Source of the DNA: Bacillus hominis
GTDB lineage: Bacteria > Bacillota > Bacilli > Bacillales > Bacillaceae_G
Direction: 5' to 3'
DNA: 59,117 nt
Assembly: GCF_018332515.1 (NCBI RefSeq)
Contig: NZ_BOQD01000097.1
Coordinates: 1-59,117 of the forward strand
Below, in pieces: positions 46,738 through 55,985 of the stretch. The notes below the pieces were generated by a model that made no database searches, was not told where the DNA came from, and was given only the letters and a program-made list of their open reading frames with translations. Both the position numbers and the translations under genes were made by a program. Positions within the stretch are counted from its first letter, which is position 1, and each line of letters starts with the position of its first letter.

Positions 46738-46767
46738 TTGACAAATAAAATGTTCCTTTGGTATTGT
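46738..46767 (+). promoter_or_regulatory. promoter of the lysA leader
   Basis: TTGACA (46738-46743), 18-nt spacer, TATTGT (46762-46767). Confidence 0.65.
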
Positions 46768-46809
46768 TAATAGCAACATTAGATGTTTGAAAATTAAATA
46801 GACTTACCT

Positions 46810-47105
46810 CATCTACTCTCAAAGGTAGAGGCCGCGATAGGAAAGAGTAAGCTATGTGAGATTTAGTGGAATCTGTGATCATAGGTTGAAAGGGACTATT
46901 GCCGAAATATAAGAATGACCATCTTATTCTTATATTGGGACTACATTGAATAAATGTAGTACTGTCATAATATTTATTTTATGGAGAGCTATTTGGAGAT
47001 GTTGATGCGGTTTCTTATTTGAGAAGATAACAACTCGTTTATTTTTTCAATATACATTTTTCCTAATAAGAAACGCGTGTGAACATTGTTCCGCGCGTTT
47101 TTTGT
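46810..47105 (+). promoter_or_regulatory. lysine riboswitch (L-box) with terminator
   Basis: The aptamer core AAAGGTAGAGGCCGCGAT (46821-46838), AAGAGTAAG, then AAGGGACTATTGCCGAAATA and TTGGGACTACATT match the lysine riboswitch. A terminator with stem ACGCG / CGCGT and T6 is at about 47072-47105. High lysine should cause termination before lysA. Confidence 0.93.
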
Positions 47106-47178
47106 CTATCTAAAAGCGTGCTGCAATGAATAGAAGATTGGGGTTATGAGTTTTAGAGGAAATAAGGGAGGAATTCAA

Positions 47179-48495
47179 ATGTATTTACACGGCACAAGCC
47201 GAATCAATGGGCAAGGACACTTAGAAATTGGAGGGTGCGATACGACGCAACTAGCAAAACAATACGGAACACCACTTTATGTATACGATGAAGAGTCAAT
47301 TCGAGGGAAATGTCGTGCGTTTCATCGTGCTTTTAAAGAAAGTGGTTTCTCTTATCAAGTAGCATATGCTAGCAAGGCGTTCTTGTGCATGGAGATGTGC
47401 CGAGTAGCTCGTGAAGAGAATATGTCTTTAGATGTTGTTTCTGGAGGAGAATTATATACTGCGCTCCAAGCAGGGTTTCCTGCATCGCGTATTCATTTTC
47501 ACGGAAATAATAAAACAGAAGAAGAAATGATTATGGCTCTTCAGGCAAATATCGGTTGTTTTGTAGTAGACAATTTCTTAGAATTAGAAATTTTACATGA
47601 TTTAGCAGTGCAACATGGGAAATTTGTGAACATATTAATCCGTGTAACGCCTGGAGTAGAGGCACATACACACGAATATATAACAACAGGTCAAGAGGAT
47701 TCGAAATTTGGATTTGGTGTTTCAAATGGTCAAGCGATGCAAGCAATTGAGCTTGCCTTGCAAAAATCAAATTATAATGTGTTAGGAATTCACTCGCATA
47801 TTGGATCACAAATATTTGAAACGGCTGGATTTGTTCGAGCAATTGAAGTACTCCGCCAATTTTTAGAAGAAGTGAGAGAGCGAACACATTATGTGATGAA
47901 AGTATTAAATGTGGGCGGAGGTTTCGGTATACGTTATACGGAGTCAGATACACCGTTAACACTTGAAACGTATGTGCACGCTGTAACAAGTACGATAAGC
48001 GAACAATTTACACTATGTGAATATCCGCTTCCAGAAATATGGATTGAACCAGGTCGTAGTATCGTAGGTGATGCTGGAACAACACTTTATACAGTCGGAT
48101 CGGTGAAAGATATTCCTGGCATTCGAAAATATGTTTCAGTCGATGGTGGAATGACAGATAATTTAAGACCGGCTCTATATGGAGCTCGTTATGAGGCAAT
48201 GTTGGCGAATCGAGGAAATGATGAAAATGAGGAACTCGTTTCGATTGCTGGGAAATGCTGTGAAAGTGGAGATATGCTTATTTGGGATATTAATCTCCCG
48301 AAAGTTGCTTCTTCTGATTTACTAGCGATTTCATGTACAGGTGCATATGGGTACTCGATGGCGAATAATTATAATCGTATTCGTAGACCAGCTGTCGTTT
48401 TTGCAAAAGGTGGGACATCACAAATTGTTGTAGAGCGTGAAACATATGAAAATATTATTGGGAACGATCGCATACGTATTAAAGAGCTGGTGTGA
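47179..48495 (+). CDS. lysA: diaminopimelate decarboxylase
   Basis: A 438-residue fold-type III PLP enzyme converting meso-diaminopimelate to lysine. The PLP lysine is K66 in VAYASKAFLC; DVVSGGELYTAL and NVGGGFGIRY give the barrel phosphate site; EPGRSIVGDAG and GKCCESGDML complete the active site in the dimer. The start at 47179 follows AAGGGAGGAA; an upstream in-frame ATG at 47146 is less supported. Controlled by the lysine riboswitch. Confidence 0.97.
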   Translation: MYLHGTSRINGQGHLEIGGCDTTQLAKQYGTPLYVYDEESIRGKCRAFHRAFKESGFSYQVAYASKAFLCMEMCRVAREENMSLDVVSGGELYTALQAGFPASRIHFHGNNKTEEEMIMALQANIGCFVVDNFLELEILHDLAVQHGKFVNILIRVTPGVEAHTHEYITTGQEDSKFGFGVSNGQAMQAIELALQKSNYNVLGIHSHIGSQIFETAGFVRAIEVLRQFLEEVRERTHYVMKVLNVGGGFGIRYTESDTPLTLETYVHAVTSTISEQFTLCEYPLPEIWIEPGRSIVGDAGTTLYTVGSVKDIPGIRKYVSVDGGMTDNLRPALYGARYEAMLANRGNDENEELVSIAGKCCESGDMLIWDINLPKVASSDLLAISCTGAYGYSMANNYNRIRRPAVVFAKGGTSQIVVERETYENIIGNDRIRIKELV

Positions 48496-48504
48496 ATGAG
48501 AAAG

Positions 48505-48537
48505 AAGGAGTTGTCTAGTAAAGGCAACTCCTTTTAA
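48505..48537 (+). terminator. terminator of lysA
   Basis: AAGGAGTTG and CAACTCCTT stem, T4 tail. Confidence 0.85.
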
Positions 48538-48574
48538 AAAAAGAAAAATAATTAAATATATCGGAAAACTAGGA

Positions 48575-48602
48575 TTGAAAAAAATCTGAATTGTGATAAA
48601 AT
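48575..48602 (+). promoter_or_regulatory. promoter of the SAM-regulated operon
   Basis: TTGAAA (48575-48580), 16-nt spacer, TAAAAT (48597-48602). Confidence 0.7.
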
Positions 48603-48612
48603 ACAAATACAA

Positions 48613-48768
48613 AGCTTATCAAGAGAAGCGGAGGGAACTGGCCCGACGAAGCTCGGCAACCTGCTTATAGAAAGCAAGGTGCTAAATCCAGCAAAATGGA
48701 ATCCATTTTGAAAGATAAGGTAAAATATATTACCGAACAGTCTTTTCGAAATGGGAAAGATTTTTTTT
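48613..48768 (+). promoter_or_regulatory. SAM-I riboswitch (S-box) with terminator
   Basis: The aptamer 48615-48719 opens CTTATCAAGAGAAGCGGAGG, continues CTGGCCCGACGAAGCTCGGC, AAGGTGCTAAATCC, and closes GAAAGATAAG. The terminator is AGTCTTTTC-GAAAT-GGGAAAGATT followed by T8 (48739-48768). SAM should switch off yezD and the sulfate genes. Confidence 0.97.
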
Positions 48769-48793
48769 ATGAATAAAAAGGGGGGCTGTTCGC

Positions 48794-48937
48794 GTGAGTG
48801 TACGGGAGCATTTTGATGAAGTGTCTGAGAAGATTCAAGCGATGCTTGCTGATATGAAATATGGTTCCATTACAATTGTTGTGCAAGATGGAAAAGTCAT
48901 TCAATTAGAGAAAAGTGAAAAAGTACGTTTAAAGTAA
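48794..48937 (+). CDS. yezD: YezD family protein (DUF2292)
   Basis: A 47-residue protein, MSVREHFDEVSEKIQAMLAD then MKYGSITIVVQDGKVIQLEK and SEKVRLK, matching YezD/DUF2292, a small beta-hairpin protein usually found in SAM-riboswitch sulfur operons. It starts GTG at 48794 behind AAAAAGGGGGG. Function unknown; the link to sulfur metabolism comes from context. A strong hairpin terminator stands between it and cysH. Confidence 0.92.
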   Translation: MSVREHFDEVSEKIQAMLADMKYGSITIVVQDGKVIQLEKSEKVRLK

Positions 48938-48962
48938 AAAGCGCTGACTAGAAAAACTAGAG

Positions 48963-49000
48963 GCGGTTTTAACCTATTTTATTAGGTTAAAACCGTCTTT
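48963..49000 (+). terminator. intra-operon terminator between yezD and cysH
   Basis: CGGTTTTAACCTA pairs perfectly with TAGGTTAAAACCG, loop TTTTAT, then GTCTTTTT. Only about 24 bp remain before cysH, which leaves no room for a new promoter. Confidence 0.88.
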
Positions 49001-49023
49001 TTGCTTTTACAGGGGGAAAAAAC

Positions 49024-49728
49024 ATGTTGACGTATGAAACGTGGGAAGAAAATAGCGTTTCATTTTCAGAAGAAGATGAAACAAAAGGCGCATTATCAGT
49101 ATTAAGTTGGGCTTATAAAGAATATAAAGATGAAATCGTATATGCATGTAGCTTTGGAGTGGAGGGTATGGTGTTACTGCATCTTATAAACCAAGTAAAT
49201 CCATCTGCTAAAGTTGTATTTTTAGATACAAATGTTCATTTTCAAGAAACGTATGAATTAATTCAAAAAGTGCGGGAACGATTTCCTTCATTAAATATTA
49301 TAGAAAAACAGCCAGAACTTACACTTGAAGAACAGGCGAAGCTTCATGGAGAAAAATTGTGGGAAAGTAATCCGAACCTTTGCTGTAAGATTAGAAAAAT
49401 TTTACCGTTAGAAAAATCACTAGCACATGAAAAAGCTTGGATATCAGGATTAAGAAGGGAACAATCCGAGACACGTAAACATACAAGATTTGTGAATCAA
49501 GATCATCGTTTTCAATCTATTAAGATTTGTCCACTCATTCATTGGACTTGGAAAGAAGTTTGGCGATATGTATACAAACATAGTTTGCCATATAATCCAC
49601 TGCATGATGTTGGGTATCCAAGTATTGGGTGTGAAAAATGTACATTGCCTGTAGGAGATGGTGGTGACTCAAGAGATGGAAGATGGGCCGGGAAAATGAA
49701 GACAGAATGCGGACTCCATTTTCAATAA
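49024..49728 (+). CDS. cysH: phosphoadenylyl/adenylyl-sulfate reductase
   Basis: A 234-residue thioredoxin-dependent reductase turning PAPS or APS into sulfite. [14 protein letters not shown] is the P-loop region, [11 protein letters not shown] the substrate site, and ECGLH holds the catalytic C229. C120-C121 and C203/C206 supply the [4Fe-4S] cluster typical of the Bacillus-type enzyme that accepts APS and PAPS. Operon order cysH-sat-cysC follows the pathway. Confidence 0.96.
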   Translation: MLTYETWEENSVSFSEEDETKGALSVLSWAYKEYKDEIVYACSFGVEGMVLLHLINQVNPSAKVVFLDTNVHFQETYELIQKVRERFPSLNIIEKQPELTLEEQAKLHGEKLWESNPNLCCKIRKILPLEKSLAHEKAWISGLRREQSETRKHTRFVNQDHRFQSIKICPLIHWTWKEVWRYVYKHSLPYNPLHDVGYPSIGCEKCTLPVGDGGDSRDGRWAGKMKTECGLHFQ

Positions 49729-49767
49729 GATAGATCTTGAAATAACTCTAAGAGGGGATATAAAAAG

Positions 49768-50904
49768 ATGAGTACAACAAATAAATTAGTAAACCGTATT
49801 GATGAAACATATGACATATCGAACATTGTCAAAGAAATTGAGCTAGACAAAATTGCGCTTAGTGATTTAGAACTTTTGGCGACAGGGGGATATAGTCCAC
49901 TTACAGGATTTTTAGGGAAGAGAGATTATGACTCAGTTGTAGAAACGCTTCGTTTAGTAAACGGTAGTGTTTGGAGTATACCGATTGCATTACCAGTAAC
50001 AGAAGAAGAAGCGGATAGATTGAAAATTGGAGAAGAAGTAAAACTGGTTAACGATGGGAATATATATGGTGTCATTCAAATAGAAGATATTTTTGTGCCT
50101 GATAAAGAAAAAGAAGCGTTACTCGTATATAAAACGACGGATGAGGCTCATCCAGGAGTGAAAAAATTATATGAACGACCAAACGTTTACGTTGGAGGAG
50201 CTATTATTCTCACAAAACGCTTTGAACATAATCAATTTCCTTCTTATCATTTAGATCCAATTGAAACGAGAGAAGAATTTAAAAAACGTGGTTGGAAAAC
50301 AGTAGTGGGATTTCAAACGAGAAACCCAGTGCATCGTGCTCATGAATATATTCAAAAATCTGCCCTTGAAATTGTAGATGGTCTCTTTTTAAATCCGCTC
50401 GTTGGTGAAACGAAATCAGATGATATTCCAGCTGATGTAAGGATGGAAAGTTATGAAGTATTACTGCAAAATTATTATCCGGCAAAGCGCGTTTTTTTAG
50501 GAGTATTTCCCGCAGCAATGCGTTACGCCGGGCCAAGAGAAGCGATATTTCATGCGTTAGTAAGAAGGAATTTTGGGTGTACCCACTTTATTGTAGGGCG
50601 TGATCATGCCGGGGTAGGAGACTATTACGGAACATATGAAGCACAAGACATCTTTACGAATTTTACAGTAGAAGAGTTAGGGATTACACCGCTATTCTTT
50701 GAACATAGTTTTTACTGCACGAAATGTGAAACGATGGCTTCAACGAAAACATGTCCGCACGGAAAAGAGGATCATGTCATTTTGTCGGGTACGAAAGTAA
50801 GAGAAATGTTAAGAAATGGTGAGATTCCACCAAGTGCATTTAGCCGTAAAGAAGTAGTGGAAGTGTTAATTAAAGGTTTGAAGAAAGAAGCAGTAACAGA
50901 ATAG
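49768..50904 (+). CDS. sat: sulfate adenylyltransferase (ATP sulfurylase)
   Basis: A 378-residue homomeric ATP sulfurylase, unrelated to CysDN. The active-site motif is [32 protein letters not shown] and a C-terminal Cys cluster in [18 protein letters not shown] (possible zinc site) also fit. It activates sulfate to APS. AGAGGGGATAT precedes the ATG; cysC follows after 12 bp. Confidence 0.97.
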   Translation: MSTTNKLVNRIDETYDISNIVKEIELDKIALSDLELLATGGYSPLTGFLGKRDYDSVVETLRLVNGSVWSIPIALPVTEEEADRLKIGEEVKLVNDGNIYGVIQIEDIFVPDKEKEALLVYKTTDEAHPGVKKLYERPNVYVGGAIILTKRFEHNQFPSYHLDPIETREEFKKRGWKTVVGFQTRNPVHRAHEYIQKSALEIVDGLFLNPLVGETKSDDIPADVRMESYEVLLQNYYPAKRVFLGVFPAAMRYAGPREAIFHALVRRNFGCTHFIVGRDHAGVGDYYGTYEAQDIFTNFTVEELGITPLFFEHSFYCTKCETMASTKTCPHGKEDHVILSGTKVREMLRNGEIPPSAFSRKEVVEVLIKGLKKEAVTE

Positions 50905-50916
50905 GGAGAGAATGAG

Positions 50917-51510
50917 ATGGATACGAATATTACTTGGCATACAGCATCTGTTTCAAAAGATGAGAGAAGAGTGAAAAATGGGCATCATAGTTTTGTAGTT
51001 TGGTTTACTGGTTTATCGGCTTCAGGTAAATCTACCGTAGCGAATGCGGTTGCTCGGAAACTATTTGAAAAGAATATTGGGAATTATGTGTTAGATGGGG
51101 ATAATATTCGCCACGGTTTAAATAAAGACTTAGGTTTCTCTGAAAGTGATCGTATGGAAAATATAAGACGTATTGGTGAAGTGGCGAAGTTATTTGTAGA
51201 CCAAGGAACTGTTGTCCTTACAGCGTTTATTTCACCATATCGAGTAGATCGTAAACAAGTTAGAGATCTATTAGGGGCAGATGAATTTATTGAAGTCTTT
51301 GTGAAGTGTCCGATGGAAGAATGCGAGAAACGTGATCCGAAAGGGCTTTATAAAAAGGCGAGAAAAGGTGATATTAAAGAATTTACTGGTATTGATTCGC
51401 CTTATGAGGAACCAGGGAAACCAGAATTAATCGTAGAGACACATAAGAATTCTATTGAAGAATGTGCAGAACAAATTGTGAATTATTTACAAGAGCGTAG
51501 TTTCATATAG
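50917..51510 (+). CDS. cysC: adenylylsulfate kinase
   Basis: A 197-residue APS kinase. Walker A is [38 protein letters not shown] is the APS loop, and [15 protein letters not shown] the lid. It makes PAPS from APS. Twelve bp after sat and 11 bp before the sulfite reductase gene, each with a fresh ribosome site. Confidence 0.97.
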   Translation: MDTNITWHTASVSKDERRVKNGHHSFVVWFTGLSASGKSTVANAVARKLFEKNIGNYVLDGDNIRHGLNKDLGFSESDRMENIRRIGEVAKLFVDQGTVVLTAFISPYRVDRKQVRDLLGADEFIEVFVKCPMEECEKRDPKGLYKKARKGDIKEFTGIDSPYEEPGKPELIVETHKNSIEECAEQIVNYLQERSFI

Positions 51511-51521
51511 GGGGATAAAAG

Positions 51522-53144
51522 ATGAGTTATGAAAAAGTGTGGGCAAATAATGAAAAATTGAATCCGTCTGAGAAAAAGAAATTAGAAAAAGATGGATTAG
51601 AAATCTTTAATGATATTCCTTACTATGCGGAGAATGGATTTGAATCTATTCCGAAAGAAGAGTGGGACTCTTTTAAATGGGCCGGATTGTATTTGCAACG
51701 GCCGAAAGAAGCTGGCTATTTTATGATGCGTGTTAATATTCCTTCTGGGATTATTACAAATGCACAGGCGGAAGTTCTTGCTTCTATCGCTGCGGACTAT
51801 GGACGCGATGTGATAGATATTACGACAAGGCAGGCGATTCAGTTTCATTGGTTAGAAATTCAGCAAATTCCAGATATTTTTAAAAGATTAGCGAGAGTTG
51901 GTTTATCTTCAGCGGGGGCATGCGGTGATATTACGCGTAATATTACAGGTAATCCACTTGCTGGAATTGATGCAAATGAACTGTTTGATACAACGCATAT
52001 TGTGAAAGAGGTATATGACTACTTTCAACATAATGAAGAGTTTTCTAACTTACCACGTAAATTTAAAATGTCTATTAGTTCTAACATTTATAATTCAGCG
52101 AATGCAGAGATTAACTGTGTGGCATTTACACCTGCTACGAAAGAAATAGATGGTGAGAAAAAAGTTGGTTTTCATATAAAAGTAGGCGGAGGTTTATCAG
52201 CTCGTCCATACTTAGCGGAAGAATTAGATGTATTCGTTTTACCAGAAGAAGTGAAGGCAGTATCGATTGCAATCGCTACTATATTCCGTGATTTTGGATA
52301 TCGTGAAAAACGCCACTTAGCACGATTGAAATTTCTTGTCGCCGACTGGGGCGCTGAGAAATTTAAAGAGAAACTAGTAGAATACACAGGCCCATTGCAA
52401 AGTAAAGGGGAAAGTGCTCTCAAAGGCTGGAATGCAGGATACTTTTATGGCGTTCAAAATCAAAAACAAGAAGGATTAAAGTATGTCGGCTTTAATGTAC
52501 CAGTAGGGCGTTTACATGCAGAGGAAATGTTTGAGATTGCAAGAATTGCAAAGAAATATGGAAACGGGCAAATTCGAACTTGTAACTCTCAAAACTTCAT
52601 TGTTCCGAATATTCCGCCAGAAAACGTAGCAGGGTTAATCAGTGAACCGTTGTTTGAAGCGATTTCTGCAAATCCGAAATCATTTATTGGTCATGCGGTT
52701 TCATGTACTGGTATTGAGTATTGCAATCTTGCCTTAGTAGAAACGAAAGAAAGATTACGCAAAATCGCAGAGTACTTAGATACACAAATTGCACTCGATG
52801 TTCCAGTTCGAATTCATATGGTAGGATGCCCGAACTCCTGTGGTCAACGTCAAATTGCTGATATTGGTTTGCAAGGGGTAAAACTGAAAACAAAGGAAAA
52901 GGGAATCGTTGAGGCATTTGAAATATATGTGGGCGGAACGCTATTGGACGGAGGAGCATATAACGAAAAATTAAAAGGGAAAATAGATGGAGAAGATTTG
53001 CCGGATGTTCTCGCGTCCTTTTTAAGTTATTTCCAAAAGAATAAATTACTAGCCGAAACGTTTTATGATTTCGTAGGACGTGTTGGAGTGGAAGAATTAC
53101 AAATTGTACTAAATCGTGTAGTAGAAGAAGTAATAGCGTCTTAG
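51522..53144 (+). CDS. ferredoxin-type nitrite/sulfite reductase (siroheme, 4Fe-4S)
   Basis: A 540-residue one-subunit reductase. The [4Fe-4S]-siroheme cysteines are C395 and C401 (CTGIEYC, C-x5-C) and C436 and C440 (CPNSC, C-x3-C). Two ferredoxin-like repeats are visible (DITTRQAIQFHWLEI and RTCNSQNFIVPN). It reduces sulfite to sulfide, as implied by cysH-sat-cysC upstream and siroheme genes downstream. It lacks the flavoprotein partner of CysJI, so a ferredoxin or flavodoxin donor is expected. Confidence 0.93.
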   Translation: MSYEKVWANNEKLNPSEKKKLEKDGLEIFNDIPYYAENGFESIPKEEWDSFKWAGLYLQRPKEAGYFMMRVNIPSGIITNAQAEVLASIAADYGRDVIDITTRQAIQFHWLEIQQIPDIFKRLARVGLSSAGACGDITRNITGNPLAGIDANELFDTTHIVKEVYDYFQHNEEFSNLPRKFKMSISSNIYNSANAEINCVAFTPATKEIDGEKKVGFHIKVGGGLSARPYLAEELDVFVLPEEVKAVSIAIATIFRDFGYREKRHLARLKFLVADWGAEKFKEKLVEYTGPLQSKGESALKGWNAGYFYGVQNQKQEGLKYVGFNVPVGRLHAEEMFEIARIAKKYGNGQIRTCNSQNFIVPNIPPENVAGLISEPLFEAISANPKSFIGHAVSCTGIEYCNLALVETKERLRKIAEYLDTQIALDVPVRIHMVGCPNSCGQRQIADIGLQGVKLKTKEKGIVEAFEIYVGGTLLDGGAYNEKLKGKIDGEDLPDVLASFLSYFQKNKLLAETFYDFVGRVGVEELQIVLNRVVEEVIAS

Positions 53145-53154
53145 GAGGGACAAT

Positions 53155-53355
53155 ATGGATTTATATCGATTTGAAGCTGTATTAGCGAATAGTGTTGTTC
53201 CGATAGTCGTCGTTGCTCAAAGTGAAGAACAGGCATTTAAGCTTGCGGAGATTGAGCTCGAAAAACATTTTTTACCGTTGCCAGAAGTAAAAGAGATTTC
53301 CTTGTTTGAAAAAAAGAAGATTCGAAAAGGTGCGGCCTTTGTTATTCATGAGTAA
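53155..53355 (+). CDS. DUF3906-like small protein
   Basis: A 66-residue protein, MDLYRFEAVLANSVVPIVVV then AQSEEQAFKLAEIELEKHFL, matching DUF3906. AGGAGGGACAAT precedes the ATG, 10 bp after the sulfite reductase stop. The family is mostly found in such Bacillus sulfur clusters, which suggests an accessory role for the reductase (inference). The ending KKKIRKGAAFVIHE is basic. Confidence 0.82.
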   Translation: MDLYRFEAVLANSVVPIVVVAQSEEQAFKLAEIELEKHFLPLPEVKEISLFEKKKIRKGAAFVIHE

Positions 53356-53380
53356 GGAACATTGAAATACGAAGTAATGT

Positions 53381-53413
53381 AAACTTCCATTCATACTATA
53401 AGGATGGGAGTTT
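53381..53413 (+). other. weak hairpin before cobA
   Basis: AAACTTCCAT and ATGGGAGTTT can pair with one bulge each side; the tail is not T-rich. It could attenuate or just separate the two halves of the operon. Confidence 0.45.
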
Positions 53414-53442
53414 CACTTTAATAGTAGAAATGAGGCGAGATG

Positions 53443-54219
53443 ATGGGAAAAGTATATATCGTTGGAGCGGGTCCTGGTGATCCAGATTTAATTACTGTTA
53501 AAGGTTTGAAATGTATCGAGAAGTCGGACGTTATTTTGTATGACCGCCTTGTGAATAAAGAGTTACTTTCTTATGCAAAGCCTGAAGCAGATTTAATTTA
53601 TTGCGGGAAACTCCCGAATTATCACACGATGAAGCAAGAGACAATTAACACATTTCTTATTAAATATGCGAAAAAAGGAAAAGTTGTAACGAGGCTTAAG
53701 GGCGGAGATCCATTTGTATTTGGAAGAGGTGGAGAAGAAGCTGAAGCATTAGCGAAGCAAAGTATCCCTTTTGAAATTATTCCTGGTATTTCAGCTGGTA
53801 TAGCTGCTCCTGCTTACGCTGGAATTCCAGTAACGCATCGCGATGCAAGTGCAAGTTTTGCTGTTGTGACAGGGCACCGGAAAGAAGGTGCTGAAGAGGA
53901 CGTGAAGTGGGAAAGTTTAGCGAAAGGTGTAGATACATTAGCGGTCTATATGGGGGTTAGTAATTTACCTTACATATGTGAGCAACTAATAAAACATGGA
54001 AAAGATCAAAGTACACCTGCCGCTATCATTGAGTGGGGAACGACATCTATGCAGCGTACTGTTACAGCGACGTTAGGAACAATTGTAGATGTTGCCAAAA
54101 AAGAACAAATTCAAAATCCGAGTATGATTGTTATTGGAGAAGTTGTCCGTTTTAGAGAAAAGATACATTGGTTTGAGAAACAAACAGAAAATGCATATCA
54201 AGTAAGCGGAGTATTGTAA
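53443..54219 (+). CDS. cobA: uroporphyrinogen-III C-methyltransferase
   Basis: A 258-residue SUMT. VYIVGAGPGDPDLITVKG is the SAM P-loop at the N-terminus, KGGDPFVFGRGGEEAEAL and GIPVTHRDASASF the family motifs. It methylates uroporphyrinogen III twice to give precorrin-2, the route to siroheme for the sulfite reductase. Two tandem ATGs (53440, 53443); the second fits GAGGCGAG better. sirB starts 1 bp later. Confidence 0.95.
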   Translation: MGKVYIVGAGPGDPDLITVKGLKCIEKSDVILYDRLVNKELLSYAKPEADLIYCGKLPNYHTMKQETINTFLIKYAKKGKVVTRLKGGDPFVFGRGGEEAEALAKQSIPFEIIPGISAGIAAPAYAGIPVTHRDASASFAVVTGHRKEGAEEDVKWESLAKGVDTLAVYMGVSNLPYICEQLIKHGKDQSTPAAIIEWGTTSMQRTVTATLGTIVDVAKKEQIQNPSMIVIGEVVRFREKIHWFEKQTENAYQVSGVL

Positions 54220-54220
54220 A

Positions 54221-54973
54221 ATGAAGGCTGTTATATATATATGTCATGGAAGCCGTTTGAAAGCAGCAAAAGAAGAAGCGGTTGCATTTATTACGTCATG
54301 TATGAACCGTGTAGAGGCAAATATTCAAGAAATTTGTTTTTTAGAGCTAGCGAGTCCTTCTATTGAAGAAGGATTTCGTACATGTGTGAAGCGTGGTGCT
54401 ACGGAGATTGTTGCTATTCCTGTTTTTTTATTAGCGGCAGGACATGTAAAGAAAGATATTCCGCTTGAATTACGAAAGTTAAACGAGGAATATCCGGATA
54501 TCAAAATAGTGTATGGTAATCCATTTGGTGTATCCGAAGTGCTTGTAAAAGCGGTATATAACGGAAGTGGCATTAAAGACTATGATGAAGAAGTAACACT
54601 TTTGCTTGTTGCAAGAGGGAGTAGTGATCCGGAAGCTTTACAAGACATAAAGTGGATTTCCTCTTTATTTCAAAAAGAAGAGAACATTAAAGAGGTGGAA
54701 GTTTGTTATTTAGCAGCCGCGGAGCCGAAGTTTGATGAGAAGTTGAAAGAAATTGTAGAACAAAAAGAACGGAACATTGTTGTGTTACCTTACTTATTAT
54801 TTACAGGTTTACTCATGAAACATGTTGAGAAAGAAGTGCGTCAATATGAGTCGGAAGAGATAAAAATAAGTCCATATTTAGGAAAGAATGTAGCGTTTCG
54901 AGAGATGTTAATTCAGAAAACAGAGGAAATATTGAAGGGAGATCAATATGTATCCACTTACAGTGCGAGTTGA
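54221..54973 (+). CDS. sirB: sirohydrochlorin ferrochelatase SirB (CbiX family)
   Basis: A 250-residue chelatase with two CbiX-type halves. YICHGSRLKAA holds the N-terminal metal-binding His; FLLAAGHVKKDIP gives the second. It inserts Fe(II) into sirohydrochlorin. There is no His-rich C-terminal tail. It follows cobA by one base and overlaps sirC by 26 bp. Confidence 0.93.
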   Translation: MKAVIYICHGSRLKAAKEEAVAFITSCMNRVEANIQEICFLELASPSIEEGFRTCVKRGATEIVAIPVFLLAAGHVKKDIPLELRKLNEEYPDIKIVYGNPFGVSEVLVKAVYNGSGIKDYDEEVTLLLVARGSSDPEALQDIKWISSLFQKEENIKEVEVCYLAAAEPKFDEKLKEIVEQKERNIVVLPYLLFTGLLMKHVEKEVRQYESEEIKISPYLGKNVAFREMLIQKTEEILKGDQYVSTYSAS

Positions 54974-55565
54974 TAAGAAACGTGTTGTTGTCATTGGTGG
55001 AGGGAAAGTAGCAGGGTTTAAAATTATTCCTTTACTAAAACAAGGTGCGGATATAGTTGTGGTAAGTACAGAATTAGATGCGAATTTAGTGAAACTTGTA
55101 GAAGAAAAGCAAATTCGTTGGTATCAAAGAGAGTATGAAAAAAGTGATATCAAAGATGCTTTTTTAGTAGTTGCAGCGACTAGCGATTCGGTACTAAATG
55201 AACAAATTGCTGAAGATGCCTCGGTAAATCAATTGGTAAATGTTATTACGAATCCGGAAAGTGGAAATGTTCATTTTCCGGCAGCAATTCATCGTGGACT
55301 ACTTAATGTAGCTGTTTCTACAGGAGGAGCAAGTCCGAAGCTTGCGAAAAAAATTCGTGATGATATCGCAAATAAATACGACGAGACGTATGAATCGTAT
55401 CTTGATTTTTTATATGAAGTAAGAATGAAAGTGAAAGAATTACAACTAGAGAAGCGGCAGAAAAATATAGCATTACAAGAAGTGTTAAAATCGATATATG
55501 TTCAAGATGAACTAAAAAGAGAACTCTTTTTACAGGAATTAGAGAAAAAAGTTCATATAGGATAG
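54948..55565 (+). CDS. sirC: precorrin-2 dehydrogenase SirC
   Basis: A 205-residue NAD-dependent dehydrogenase making sirohydrochlorin. The Rossmann motif VVIGGGKVAGFKIIPLL opens the protein; NVHFPAAIHRGLLNVAVSTGGASP is the conserved middle, followed by a helical C-terminus. It lacks the methylase and chelatase domains fused in enteric CysG, consistent with separate cobA and sirB. GAAGGGAGATCAAT precedes the ATG inside sirB. Last gene of the sulfur unit. Confidence 0.94.
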   Translation: MYPLTVRVDKKRVVVIGGGKVAGFKIIPLLKQGADIVVVSTELDANLVKLVEEKQIRWYQREYEKSDIKDAFLVVAATSDSVLNEQIAEDASVNQLVNVITNPESGNVHFPAAIHRGLLNVAVSTGGASPKLAKKIRDDIANKYDETYESYLDFLYEVRMKVKELQLEKRQKNIALQEVLKSIYVQDELKRELFLQELEKKVHIG

Positions 55566-55604
55566 TAAGTAAATTGTACTTTACAAGTATAAAAATATAA
55601 TTTA

Positions 55605-55905
55605 TAATCACAAGTAACTTCAATAGATGAAATCGATGAGCAAGAAGAGTACGTATATTTGAGGCGTTCAGAGAGCTGGGGTAAGGTGTGAGCCCGGTAC
55701 GATAAAATATACAGAATGGGCTTGCGAGAGGTATGCTGAACAGAATAGTAGGCAACCCGGGTTCCGCCGTTAAAAGGATAGAGTATCGGATTTTTCCTGT
55801 ACTTGAACAAGTGGGATTTATTGATCCAATCGAGGTGGTACCACGGTATTTATATTACATATATCGTCCTCTACATGCATATTTGCGTGTAGGGGACTTT
55901 TTTAT
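55605..55905 (+). promoter_or_regulatory. T-box leader, probably Trp-specific, before NSS symporter
   Basis: Stem I includes AGTA opposite GAA, then TGG (55717-55719) followed by G, so UGG (Trp) is the best specifier; shifting by one would give GGG (Gly). AGAGAGCTGGGG and AAGGTGTGAGCCC form the distal loop. The T-box GAGGTGGTACCACGG is at 55832-55846 and the terminator (GTCCTCTACATGC stem, T6) at 55866-55903. Confidence 0.88.
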
Positions 55906-55985
55906 TTTCTAAAGGAGGTGTGCGAGTATGAAATGAAAGTGTATAATTAGTAAAAGTTTAAATATTCAGAAAAGGAGAAATTATA

